This document shows, in pieces, positions 1-7,794 of a stretch of DNA of 64,000 nt. Source of the DNA: Paenibacillus barcinonensis (GTDB taxonomy: Bacteria; Bacillota; Bacilli; Paenibacillales; Paenibacillaceae); NCBI RefSeq assembly GCF_003217495.1, contig NZ_QJSW01000015.1:76241-140240 (forward strand). The letters run 5' to 3'. The notes below the pieces were generated by a model that was not told the DNA's origin, did not search any database, and was given only the letters and a program-made list of their open reading frames with translations. Every line of letters starts with the position of its first letter. Positions within the stretch are counted from its first letter, which is position 1. A program made the position numbers and the translations under genes.

Positions 1-395
1 TCATCCTTTTATCTATCCTAGCTATGGGCCTGCTCTATGGAGCAGTTGGTCTGACATCCAATGCTTACCTTGTTGGCGGTCTGTACTTCTGCGCAGCTTT
101 CTTCATCGTTGTCTACAATGTAGTTCGTTCGTCGATCCTGCAGCGCTTCGTCCCTAATGAACTGCTTGGGCGTGTAGGCAGTGTGTTCCGTTTCCTATCC
201 TTTGGCATCAGCGCCATTGGCACCATGCTGGGCGGCTTGCTCGTTCGCGTGAGCGAAAATTTCTTTGATCGTCTGTTCTCCCTGCAGTTGCCCTACTTGC
301 TGTTAAGTGTGGTTTACATCGTCGCCTGCTTGCTGGTTGCCTCCAAAATGCGAAATGTATCTGAGCAGCAACAGCAGCAGTCGTCCATATCATGA
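1..395 (+). CDS. MFS transporter, C-terminal part (5' end outside window)
   Basis: The reading frame is open to the left edge (first full codon at base 3) and ends at TGA 393-395, so only about 130 C-terminal residues are present. They contain three to four hydrophobic helices. The stretch 'RVGSVFRFLSFGISAIGTMLGG', given here only in outline, with its small-residue-rich helix and the preceding 'ELLGRV' loop, resembles the last third of macrolide-efflux-type MFS proteins. The tail is polyglutamine (QQQQQ) followed by serines. Substrate cannot be inferred. A bidirectional hairpin follows directly and separates it from the convergent galactokinase gene. Confidence 0.75.
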   Translation, partial: ILLSILAMGLLYGAVGLTSNAYLVGGLYFCAAFFIVVYNVVRSSILQRFVPNELLGRVGSVFRFLSFGISAIGTMLGGLLVRVSENFFDRLFSLQLPYLLLSVVYIVACLLVASKMRNVSEQQQQQSSIS

Positions 396-430
396 TGTAG
401 TTCATTATGTACACTCAAAATAGAACTAAG

Positions 431-475
431 AAAAAAGCGGGCTCCGTGGGATACTTCCCACTTGAGCCCGCTTTT
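431..475. terminator. bidirectional terminator between MFS gene and galK
   Basis: AAAAGCGGGCTC pairs with GAGCCCGCTTTT, and an inner GTGGG/CCCAC stem closes the hairpin. A/T tracts on both sides allow use from either strand by the two convergent genes. Confidence 0.9.
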
Positions 476-507
476 CGGTAAATTATAGTCTACGTATGAC
501 TATATGA

Positions 508-1803
508 TTAAGCCTGATTCAGTTCCGCATTCAAGCAGATCGAACCGTGCTGACGCACGTTAACCACGATCACTGGTGTATCCAGCATGCCGCGCATCCA
601 GTTCATATACTCTTCTGCTTTGGCATTAGGAACAATCGCCAGAATAACGCCTGCGAATCCACCGCCATGCACTCGGCATGCGCCGTCTCCCAGATTGCTC
701 AAATAGTTCTCGGTCAGCGCAAGCGCCACTGAGATTTCCTGTGCACGAGTCGCACCGCTTTGATATACATTTTGCAGCCATTTCCATGACGAGTTCCCGG
801 ATGCAGTGATCAGTGACAAGAAGTCAGTAAAACGACCTTCACGCAAAGCCGCCACTTGTCCATCCACCCGTTTGTTCTCAGCCAGGAAATGCAGCGCACG
901 CAATACCGCACGATCTCCAGCCGCTTCACGGATCGCAGGCAGCTTCGCATAGATGTCCTCTTCCGAAATTTCACGCACGTATTCAGCACCAAGTGCCTTC
1001 GCGACAGCCTTCATCTCGTTCGGAACAGCAGCATAATCTTCCGTCAGGTCGGCGTGGTTGCCGCCCGTATTCACGATGACCAAGGAATATCCGTTTTCCT
1101 GGAAGTTCCATTCCACAGGCTCAATCACAGGTTCAGCCGGATTAGCAAAATCAATCGAAATCAGGCCGCCGTATGCACAAGCCATCTGATCCAGCAGGCC
1201 GGACGGTTTGTTCCAGTAATGATTTTCCGCATACTGTCCGATTTTTGCCAGTGTCACCACATCCAGCTTGCCATCATTGTAGAAATGGTTCAGGATGGTG
1301 CAGATCAGCATTTCAAAGGATGCGGAAGAACTTACACCCGAAGCCGCAAATACGTTACTGGAGATATCCGCTTTGAATCCACCAATGTTGAAGCCGAGCT
1401 CCACAAATCCTGCAGCCATACCTCGAATCAATCCGGTTGTACCATCGTCTTCCGTATTAGGCTTCAAGTCTGCCAGGTTGATGACATACTTTTTGTCGTA
1501 TCCCTCAGAGTAGAACGTAATCACGTTGTCGCCTGTCGGTACTGCTACTGCAATCGTGTCCAGTGTGATGCTTCCCGCCAGCACTTTACCATGGTTATGA
1601 TCCGTATGATTGCCGCCGATCTCGCTACGGCCCGGGGAACTGAACAGATGCATGTTCTCCTGCTCACCAAAGTGTTCACGGAATGAAGCATCCAGCTTCA
1701 CATAACGCGCCCCCTGCTCCTCTACATGCTGTGGTCCGTACATTTGTGCAAGCAAGGCATGTCCCTGTGTTGATTGAATAAGCTGTGTTACCTGTGTGGT
1801 CAT
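508..1803 (-). CDS. galK: galactokinase (GHMP kinase)
   Basis: Phosphorylates galactose to galactose-1-phosphate with ATP (Leloir pathway, cytosol). The start at 1803 is preceded by GGGAGG at good spacing; an upstream in-frame ATG at 1836 has no such site. The 431-residue length fits galactokinases. Motif 1 reads SPGRSEIGGNHTDHNHG (residues about 56-72), a variant of the usual GRVNLIGEHTDYN. The ATP loop appears as SGVSSSASFE (about 153-162) and motif 3 as HGGGFAG near the C-terminus. No galT or galE lies next to it. The divergent motif 1 is typical of a galactokinase subfamily in Firmicutes, so a related sugar (for example N-acetylgalactosamine) cannot be excluded. Confidence 0.88.
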   Translation of the reverse strand: MTTQVTQLIQSTQGHALLAQMYGPQHVEEQGARYVKLDASFREHFGEQENMHLFSSPGRSEIGGNHTDHNHGKVLAGSITLDTIAVAVPTGDNVITFYSEGYDKKYVINLADLKPNTEDDGTTGLIRGMAAGFVELGFNIGGFKADISSNVFAASGVSSSASFEMLICTILNHFYNDGKLDVVTLAKIGQYAENHYWNKPSGLLDQMACAYGGLISIDFANPAEPVIEPVEWNFQENGYSLVIVNTGGNHADLTEDYAAVPNEMKAVAKALGAEYVREISEEDIYAKLPAIREAAGDRAVLRALHFLAENKRVDGQVAALREGRFTDFLSLITASGNSSWKWLQNVYQSGATRAQEISVALALTENYLSNLGDGACRVHGGGFAGVILAIVPNAKAEEYMNWMRGMLDTPVIVVNVRQHGSICLNAELNQA

Positions 1804-2150
1804 CTCTATTCCTCCCATTTCATATGCAAGCGGCATGTAACCGCTATCCCTTATGTCGTCTAAAATCCTTCATCGGATTAGCCATCCCCATTATCTCAGC
1901 TTCTGAGCCGAAAAGGTAGGGCAGAATTGAAATTTTGGAAGCGTTTTTTGAAACATATGTCCATTTGGAAAAATGCGGAGAGGCCGGATCCTCCGATGCG
2001 TAACATATACCCTAGAAGAGAACAGAGAGATACAGAACGACGTTATCATTTCTATCTTATTTTTATTAAATTGATGTGGGACTATACATGTCGAGAAGAA
2101 AGTTCTTCTAAACTATGGCAGTTCCTGATGACGTTTCTACAAAATAAAAA
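1804..2150. other. gene-free upstream region of galK
   Basis: About 350 bases without a supportable gene; the small open frames here lack ribosome-binding sites. It should hold the galK promoter. A short cre-like stretch around 1936-1949 (TGGAAGCGTTTTTT) matches the catabolite-repression consensus too poorly to call. Confidence 0.5.
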
Positions 2151-2195
2151 AAACCTTTAAGACTCGCTCCCATATAGAGCAGATTGTTAAAGGTC
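2151..2195 (-). terminator. terminator of the copper-amine-oxidase-like gene
   Basis: On the minus strand ACCTTTAA pairs with TTAAAGGT across a 26-base loop and is followed by a run of seven T, just downstream of the 2236 stop codon. The stem is short, so efficiency may be moderate. Confidence 0.6.
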
Positions 2196-2235
2196 CGAGA
2201 CATACGGTGAACAGCAACTATGACTGTATGTGAGC

Positions 2236-2724
2236 TTAATGGATTGTTGCCGACTGTGCAGAGATGGAGACGTTACCTTCATTGACAATGATCTCGTTAA
2301 AAAAAGGCTCAAAAAATGTCACGGGGACATACATGACACCCTTAATCGACTGAACAGCTGCAGGAAGCTCCACATCCTGACTCAGATTAATAATCTTGAG
2401 CTTGCCCGTATATTGAACTTGCATACTGCCTTCCTTCACCATTGCAAACTGTATACTCTCATCTACCTTCACAGCTTTCTCCGCTGCAATCCAGCTAACT
2501 TTATAGCCAAGGGCTTCCGCCGTAGCTCGCAAAGGCACCATCACTGTTCCTTTTTGTTCAAAAGGCATCCGCTCTGCGCGTTTAACTTCTACAACTCTTC
2601 CATTGACCGTTAAGCTGTATTCTGGCGTGGACGCGGCTGCGCTGACTTTGGCAGCTGAAGCATATAATGATCCGGCCACGGATACAACGCATAGTGCAGC
2701 GATGAACATCATCATTTTTTTCAT
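2236..2724 (-). CDS. exported copper-amine-oxidase N-terminal-like domain protein
   Basis: The 162-residue protein starts with a clear Sec signal peptide (MKKMMMFIAALCVV, cleavage probably near ASA-AK, residue 25). The mature part holds the signature of the small stalk domain called copper amine oxidase N-terminal (about 35-155): 'VNGRVVEV', 'VMVPLRATAEALGY' and 'VMYVPVTFFEPFF'. In Paenibacillus such domains occur in cell-surface proteins and usually have no enzymatic part; none is present here. AAGGGATG provides the ribosome-binding site. A truncated, frameshifted paralogue lies at 7098-7443. Specific function unknown. Confidence 0.85.
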   Translation of the reverse strand: MKKMMMFIAALCVVSVAGSLYASAAKVSAAASTPEYSLTVNGRVVEVKRAERMPFEQKGTVMVPLRATAEALGYKVSWIAAEKAVKVDESIQFAMVKEGSMQVQYTGKLKIINLSQDVELPAAVQSIKGVMYVPVTFFEPFFNEIIVNEGNVSISAQSATIH

Positions 2725-2864
2725 AGGAATCTCATCCCTTTCCTAGAATGTAGATTGGATCAAGCTTCAGACGTACTTAATGATTATTTTGTTTCACTTA
2801 TACATTGAGTTGCTAATGGGTTTCTGCACGTTCTGCTTCTTCCATCCGATAATACTTAGTCAGA

Positions 2865-4238
2865 TCAATTTATTTGGCCCTCGTCAGCTGCTCGGAAGTC
2901 CTCTGCCTTCTTATTAATATATGTCGCAATAACATGAGCCTCTTCTTCGTACCATCGGCTAAATTTGTGTAAATCATGCGTCAATCGGTCCACAATAGGT
3001 TCTAATGACCGGCTTTCGCTGGTCTCGATCAATCGCAAGATTGAATTAATTGCCGTTGGCAAACTTGCCAGAAATTCCTGTACATGCTGTTCCATCTTCT
3101 GACCGGCTGCTTTCAAATCCTCAACAGAGAGCTGTATGGTGACACCGTTTGCCGCTGCTGCATATTGTCCATATGCTCCCATTTTGGAACCATATTTCTG
3201 TAAAAGTTGATCAAATGCTTTCTGCATATTATCTTGTGCAACCAGTGATTTTAAATATGTATCAAAACGCAGGTTCCCATCAATCGGCTGTCCATCTACT
3301 GTTGAAAACAACTTGTTCTTAATGAATCCATGTTCATCAAACTGAAAATAAGCTAAATCATGCGTTTTCTCGTTGCCAAAAGAGTTCAAAAACTTCTGAA
3401 TTGGATTTTGGTGAAAAAATGGGATTTCGATCGGGATATAATATTTGTCTTGCATACCCAAAAAGCTTTTGAAAAAGTTATACTCACTATACTTATCAGA
3501 CTTTGGGATGGGGATATATATCCTTTGGTTTGCCTCATCGTATGTTTTATCAATGAACACACCTGTACCTACATTTTTCCTAGCGCTCATGACACCAGAA
3601 CTAACAACATCCCCGGGATGTGATATGGAATAAATTTTGTTCTTAAAATCTCCGTTATCTATTTTCTTGATAATATCATCTGACAAAACAGGCAATATAT
3701 TGGCTGGATCGTAAGTTACTGCGGATAGATCATTTCGTGCCGCGACATATTCGGCTAATCCACCGCCCAATGAATGCCCTGTTGTCGTGATATCGGCTGT
3801 AGGGTACTCCTTCTTAACAGTTTTATACAGTTCTTCTGCCTGATAAAATTGTGTATCCTTATATCCTTCATTCATCAATTTTTGGCTATATTTGCCTGGC
3901 AGTCGTTCTACTCCACTCTGATGCTGATTATATGTATTTTCAAGCTGTTTTGCTCTTCCAAGCACAACGTCCATTACGTCTGTTTCCAAATCAGGAAGCT
4001 TTGTGCTCAGAGGTCGGTCTCCGGGTTCTGTACCTCTGTATCCTATAATAATTTGATTGGTATTTTCATTGTGGAACACTTCAGCGTCAAATCCAGTCTT
4101 GCTGTCGTGTAATGTAGCTTGGGGTTTAACAATTTTCCAGCCGGGGATATCGTCAAATTCCTGCCCAATATTAATCTCCGTATCGTACACTTTCCTAGAT
4201 ATACTATGATATGTTTCTTCTGTTATATAGACGTTCAT
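2865..4238 (-). CDS. lipase-type toxin with C-terminal helical domain (TslA-like, reverse T7SS arrangement)
   Basis: The start at 4238 has an AAAGGAGA site; a longer frame to 4367 runs into the divergent gene's leader and is unlikely. In the 457-residue protein the N-terminal about 340 residues form an alpha/beta-hydrolase: 'GYRGTEPGD' near 66-74 and the nucleophile elbow GHSLGG at 154-159 (Ser156). The last about 115 residues are predicted long helices without signal peptide. Known family behaviour: staphylococcal TslA is a T7SS-secreted phospholipase with the catalytic domain first and the LXG-like targeting helices last, neutralised by a lipoprotein. The divergent gene at 4312 codes for just such a lipoprotein. 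Secretion by a type VII system is inference, since no secretion genes lie in the window. Confidence 0.7.
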   Translation of the reverse strand: MNVYITEETYHSISRKVYDTEINIGQEFDDIPGWKIVKPQATLHDSKTGFDAEVFHNENTNQIIIGYRGTEPGDRPLSTKLPDLETDVMDVVLGRAKQLENTYNQHQSGVERLPGKYSQKLMNEGYKDTQFYQAEELYKTVKKEYPTADITTTGHSLGGGLAEYVAARNDLSAVTYDPANILPVLSDDIIKKIDNGDFKNKIYSISHPGDVVSSGVMSARKNVGTGVFIDKTYDEANQRIYIPIPKSDKYSEYNFFKSFLGMQDKYYIPIEIPFFHQNPIQKFLNSFGNEKTHDLAYFQFDEHGFIKNKLFSTVDGQPIDGNLRFDTYLKSLVAQDNMQKAFDQLLQKYGSKMGAYGQYAAAANGVTIQLSVEDLKAAGQKMEQHVQEFLASLPTAINSILRLIETSESRSLEPIVDRLTHDLHKFSRWYEEEAHVIATYINKKAEDFRAADEGQIN

Positions 4239-4311
4239 TACTATTCTCCTTTCTTTAGGTTTATAGTATACTATGCTACACACTTTTTCCATATTAGGAG
4301 GAATTTTTATT

Positions 4312-4656
4312 ATGTTAAGATGGATTAGTAAGACTTCAATGATTTTATTTTTCGTAGCTATTCTCACAAGCTGTGGTGGCCTCTCTAAGGCTGAGAAACA
4401 AGAATTTTATGAGAAAGCCATTCCTATTGGACAGGAATATTTCAAGAAATATTATGATGCTGAGGTTGAGTTCAATCGTTACGAGGTACATTTACCAATG
4501 TCATCAACAATTGTATTATATGGTCATGTTAAAGATGACCCGTACACTTCTCTTTCTTTGTCTCTTTCTCTTCCATCTTTAAAAGTAAATTCTGCTGGAG
4601 GACCTGGAGATTTTATAAAAAAACGAAAGAGCGAGGATGAGGCTAACTCCCAATGA
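4312..4656 (+). CDS. DUF1433-like lipoprotein, probable immunity protein for the lipase toxin
   Basis: The 114-residue protein has an N-terminal hydrophobic segment ending in a lipobox (ILTSC, Cys at residue 21), so it should be a membrane-anchored lipoprotein. The mature part carries AIPIGQEYFKKYY and the strand pair around 'PMSSTIVLYGHVKDD', resembling DUF1433 proteins. That family includes, from memory, the TilA-type immunity lipoproteins for the T7SS lipase TslA. It is divergent from the lipase gene with 73 bases between the starts, and has a TTAGGAGGA site at 4294-4302. The anchor position outside the membrane fits protection against an extracellular lipase. The role is inferred from context and resemblance. 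Confidence 0.65.
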   Translation: MLRWISKTSMILFFVAILTSCGGLSKAEKQEFYEKAIPIGQEYFKKYYDAEVEFNRYEVHLPMSSTIVLYGHVKDDPYTSLSLSLSLPSLKVNSAGGPGDFIKKRKSEDEANSQ

Positions 4657-4671
4657 AGCTTACAGCTGAAA

Positions 4672-4828
4672 CCCTTCTACAGATGTGGATAATTGGATTG
4701 CTCAAATATTTCCTCAAAATTGGGTATCGCTCTCATTTAGCCTTCCTTCACTAGAGATTGATTCAGAATGTGGACCAGGAGAATTTATAAAAAAAAGAAA
4801 GAGTGAGGATGAAGTTTGTACTCAGTGA
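4672..4828 (+). pseudogene. C-terminal remnant of a second DUF1433-like lipoprotein gene
   Basis: The frame ending at TGA 4826-4828 reads 'SLSFSLPSLEIDS..CGPGEFIKKRKSEDEV', closely matching the C-terminus of the intact gene just upstream (GPGDFIKKRKSEDEA). The frame is closed at its left by a stop near 4670, and no signal peptide, start codon or ribosome-binding site precedes it. It is therefore the 3' stub of a tandem copy whose 5' part has been deleted. Confidence 0.75.
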
Positions 4829-4868
4829 AATTTAGTTTTCCCTCTCGAAAGGTAGACTTAAACAATGA

Positions 4869-5160
4869 TTCTACAGGCTGCTCAAAATCATCCGCTTAGG
4901 AATATCATTTTTAGGGGTTGTAGCTGTGACTAGTGGATGTGGAGGTTTATCCAATACAGAGAAAAATACATATTATCAAAAAGCCATACCTATCGGGCAA
5001 GAATACTTCAAGAAATATTATAATGTCGAAGTAGAATTTACTGAATTTTACATCAATATCCCTATCTCTTCAACAATGGTTTTAAAGGGGCATCTTGAGA
5101 ATGATCCATATACAAAAGTTTCTCTGTATTATGACTTCCCTTCTCTTAAATTCTCAGTGA
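4869..5160 (+). pseudogene. third DUF1433-like lipoprotein gene, broken at both ends
   Basis: In the frame of bases 4869 onward one reads a signal segment RLLKIIRLGISFLGVV, lipobox VTSGC and then 'AIPIGQEYFKKYYNVEVEF', nearly identical to the intact copy. No start codon precedes the signal in frame. The only ATG (4865) is one frame off and closes early, so a small indel has destroyed the start. At the 3' side the homology stops after 'FPSLK'. The bases CTCAGTGAAA that mark the gene end in the neighbouring copy follow directly, so the GPG-EFIKKRK tail is deleted and the frame reads through into the terminator. Confidence 0.7.
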
Positions 5161-5188
5161 AACTTTCCTACATAATATCCTATACGTT

Positions 5189-5223
5189 AAAGCTGCTTCG
5201 ATTTAAGCGAGGCAGCTTTTTTC
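5189..5223 (+). terminator. terminator after the lipoprotein gene array
   Basis: AAAGCTGC (5189-5196) pairs with GCAGCTTT (5212-5219), followed by T residues. Confidence 0.85.
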
Positions 5224-5316
5224 ATACTGCAAACAAATCTCTTCTCTCTTTTTTCATCCTACCTGTCACATTTTGTATCTCTGATTCCGTCATACTATAT
5301 GTTAGGGGGGAATCGC

Positions 5317-5916
5317 TTGGAACAAGCATTTCAACAGATCATCACGGATGTGCTGAGAGGAGAAAAAGATAAGTATACCTTGATCGTCATTCGCTGTGAG
5401 AAATTCATCTTTAATTACTGCTACCATATGCTGGGAGATTACGGTGAAGCAGAGGACTGTAGCCAGGAGGTATTTCTGAAGGCCTATCGCGGACTGCATA
5501 CCTATCAACCGGATCGACCTTTCGAAGCGTGGCTGTACCGCATTGCCTACAACCATTCCATTGATATACTTCGCAAGCGCAAGGTCACAAGGCTGCTGCC
5601 TTTTTTGTACAAAAATGACCGGGATAACAATCACGTCGATCAGGCAATTGATCACAAATATTATAACCCTGCCGTTTTGCACGCACTCGCCGTGCTGTCC
5701 GCAGAAGAACGGAGCTTGTTGATTCTGCGCTGTGTCGAAGACAAAAGCTACAACGATATCAGCCTTATTCTCCATCAGAATACAGCTTATTTACGCAAAA
5801 AATTTCAACGTGCTGCTGCCAAATTCAGAAAGAACTACGTCAGCCAAGAGGAGGAAAAGCCAAGTGAAGCACAGCGGTCCCGAACACGAGCTGAAACCAC
5901 TATTTCAAAAAGTTGA
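5317..5916 (+). CDS. ECF-family RNA polymerase sigma factor
   Basis: Small sigma-70 factor for regulated transcription, probably held by the membrane protein coded downstream. Region 2 is visible as 'YCYHMLGDYGEAEDCSQEVFLKAYRGL' (quoted in parts: YGEAEDCSQEVFLKAY) followed by the F-E-A-W-L-Y-R-I-A-N core (FEAWLYRIAYNHSIDILRK). Region 4 is 'LSAEERSLLILRCVEDKSYNDIS'. Start choice: the run AGGGGGG at 5304-5310 sits 6-7 bases before TTG 5317, whereas ATG 5299 would contain the ribosome-binding site within its own codons. The TTG start gives 199 residues. The gene overlaps the next by 53 bases, the usual sigma/anti-sigma coupling. Confidence 0.85.
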   Translation: MEQAFQQIITDVLRGEKDKYTLIVIRCEKFIFNYCYHMLGDYGEAEDCSQEVFLKAYRGLHTYQPDRPFEAWLYRIAYNHSIDILRKRKVTRLLPFLYKNDRDNNHVDQAIDHKYYNPAVLHALAVLSAEERSLLILRCVEDKSYNDISLILHQNTAYLRKKFQRAAAKFRKNYVSQEEEKPSEAQRSRTRAETTISKS

Positions 5917-6838
5917 ACCTTCAGGCACTACCCTGCAAGATCGGATCATGAGCCAGATTCACAAAGAATCCGCACAGAAAGAGCGATTCATCGTCAAACA
6001 TCGTGTCGGGGTCCTGCTTGTGGCAGGCTTGCTGCTGACAGCATCCACCGGCTTTGCGGCGATGAACTATCAGTCGTTATTCAACGACAATGGCGATGTG
6101 CTTTTGGAAGAAAAACCACTCACTGCTGATCCAGTCCACCAACGATCTCAAGAAGAACAGCTCCGAATGGAGCGTATGAATGAAATCTGGATGAATGAGA
6201 TTAAACCGGGTGAAGCCGCATTGATCTATGTCGTTCCGAATAACCCACATCATCAGTTTGATATCCGGTCTAACCCGCTTAGAGTTGAAAATGTTGAGCA
6301 ATTAAGCCACATGGTTCATGTCCCTGGCATACCGTTATCTCAAGAACTTATAGGTGCTTCACGTACATATACTTTTCAGAAGGCTAGTGTAAGTATGGAG
6401 TACAAGCAGGATGTATACGAGCTTTCGGATGAGAAAAAAGAAGCCCTGGTTCAAGAGCTGCGCCTTCAAGCTCAAACCTCAGGTCAGGATCATGCGCTAA
6501 TGCCTGTGCCTGTAACCGATCAATTCTGGCTCTCTTCCATGACTTACGTTAGCGGACAGAATGAAATCTCGCTAAGTATTATGAATAACAAGGATAACGA
6601 ACCGCTGATCGCTTCATATGATGAGGATCTCAACACCACCAGTCGCAAAATAAATATAAACGGACAAGATGTGATCGCGCGAACATACGGCGGTGATGTC
6701 ACAGAACTCATGTGGGTCTATCAGGAGCCGAAAACCAAGTATGCATACCACTATACGATTGGTGTTCGAGAAGGTGTGGTTCCTCTGGAAGAGTTAATTC
6801 ACATTGCGGGGACGCTGATTCCAGCATCTGACCGATAA
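5864..6838 (+). CDS. membrane protein, probable anti-sigma factor
   Basis: The start is a GTG at 5864 with GAGGAGG nine bases upstream, inside the sigma gene, so translation is coupled. The 324-residue product has a short cytoplasmic N-terminus (about 46 residues, 'LQDRIMSQIHKE'), one membrane helix (about 47-66, VGVLLVAGLLLTASTGFAAM) and a large extracytoplasmic domain with no recognised catalytic motif. This layout matches ECF anti-sigma/sensor proteins of Bacilli. No zinc-binding HxxxCxxC motif is visible, so it is not a ZAS-type anti-sigma factor. Function rests mainly on gene arrangement. Confidence 0.7.
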   Translation: MKHSGPEHELKPLFQKVEPSGTTLQDRIMSQIHKESAQKERFIVKHRVGVLLVAGLLLTASTGFAAMNYQSLFNDNGDVLLEEKPLTADPVHQRSQEEQLRMERMNEIWMNEIKPGEAALIYVVPNNPHHQFDIRSNPLRVENVEQLSHMVHVPGIPLSQELIGASRTYTFQKASVSMEYKQDVYELSDEKKEALVQELRLQAQTSGQDHALMPVPVTDQFWLSSMTYVSGQNEISLSIMNNKDNEPLIASYDEDLNTTSRKININGQDVIARTYGGDVTELMWVYQEPKTKYAYHYTIGVREGVVPLEELIHIAGTLIPASDR

Positions 6839-6910
6839 ATTTTCCGAATTTACTATAGTAAAAATGTAAGGCTTATCCACTTCAGCAGATCCACTTCGTA
6901 AAATAGTGTG

Positions 6911-6982
6911 AAGTGCACCCCTTAGAATAGACATTGGAAAAAATCCTGGGTTTAGCCGATGAAATTCTAGGCGGTGCACTTT
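6911..6982. repeat. 72-bp inverted repeat, MITE-like or IS remnant
   Basis: AAGTGCACCCCTTAGAAT (6911-6928) and the reverse complement of bases 6965-6982 (AAGTGCACCGCCTAGAAT) match at 16 of 18 positions, enclosing about 36 bases. The outer AAGTGCACC and the inner TAGACATTGGAAAAA recall IS3-family ends, so this may be a pair of abutting IS ends or a tiny non-autonomous element. It lies in the gap between two convergent units. Confidence 0.5.
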
Positions 6983-7097
6983 ATTGCGGAGTAGGGTCTT
7001 CAAAGGTTAGGTTTCAGATTGATCGGGCTTCAATGAACATTCTCCTTACATCAACCCATACGGGTATCTAAACACATTGATTGTCACTGGTTTAAAC

Positions 7098-7443
7098 TTA
7101 TTGAATGCTCGACATCTGCGCTGAGATGGACACGTTCCTCTCTTGTACAACTACCTCGTTGAAGAAAGATTCGAAGAATGAAGCGGGCACATACGTTACG
7201 CCTTTCTTGGATTGAACCTCATTCCCCAGAGATTCTGCCGTAACGCGTAAAGGCACTAAGACAGTTTCCTTTAGCTCGAAAGGAATCAGTCCGGGTCTAC
7301 TCGTCTGAATAGCTTTGCCGTTCACAGTTAAAGTGTAGGATGGTGCGGATGCCGCTGCGCTAACTTTGGTGGCTGAGGCATAAAGTGCTCCGACTACTGT
7401 AACAACGCATAGAGGGGCGATAATTAAGAATGTTATTTTTCAT
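7098..7443 (-). pseudogene. decayed paralogue of the copper-amine-oxidase-like gene
   Basis: Start ATG 7443 keeps a good site (AGAGGAGA), but the A5 tract after it puts the rest out of frame. The frame from 7442 reads 'TFLIIAPLCVVTVVGALYASATKVSAAAS', aligned in shorter pieces: LCVVTVVGALYASATKV matches the signal peptide of the 2236-2724 gene. Removing one A would restore a start MKITFLII of the same length as the intact protein. Downstream, 'VPLRVTAESLG' jumps directly to 'VQSKKGVTYVPASFFESFF', so about 50 central residues are missing. Both lesions mark it as a pseudogene unless slippage at the A tract rescues the frame. Confidence 0.8.
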
Positions 7444-7794
7444 AGAAAAGTCTCCTCTCTGAAAAAAACAAATCCATACACGTCCCAAAAATGTCGTTTA
7501 TATAATTTAAAATCTTCATTTTTTTATTTCTCTTAAGGATAACTTATGATATGGCATTTGTTATGTAGCTCATTTATATCTATTAGTTTATTGAATTGAA
7601 TAGATTATTTCACTGGCCAAGTAATAACTCAAATTAGATGATCCAGTTCCTATAAGCTTTCTTTTAATCCCAGAGAACCATTAAAAATGGTACTTTAGGT
7701 TCAAATCAACATATTTCCCCTTAAAACATTTACTACAATAACTTTATCTGTTACGGTTATTAAGCATATATAATTTTCCAATGGAGGGTATTAA
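7444..7794. other. AT-rich gene-free region
   Basis: Strongly AT-rich, no supportable gene or long hairpin. It should hold the promoter of the 7795 gene. Confidence 0.5.

Noticed and set aside
856..1686. Long open frame on the plus strand opposite galactokinase
   Set aside because: Shadow of the galK gene, no ribosome-binding site and no domain; the minus-strand motifs are decisive.
1936..1949. cre-like site upstream of galK
   Set aside because: TGGAAGCGTTTTTT differs from the catabolite-repression consensus at several fixed positions and lies over 130 bases from the start.
5302..5775. Minus-strand frame opposite the sigma factor gene
   Set aside because: Shadow frame; the plus strand codes for clear sigma regions 2 and 4.
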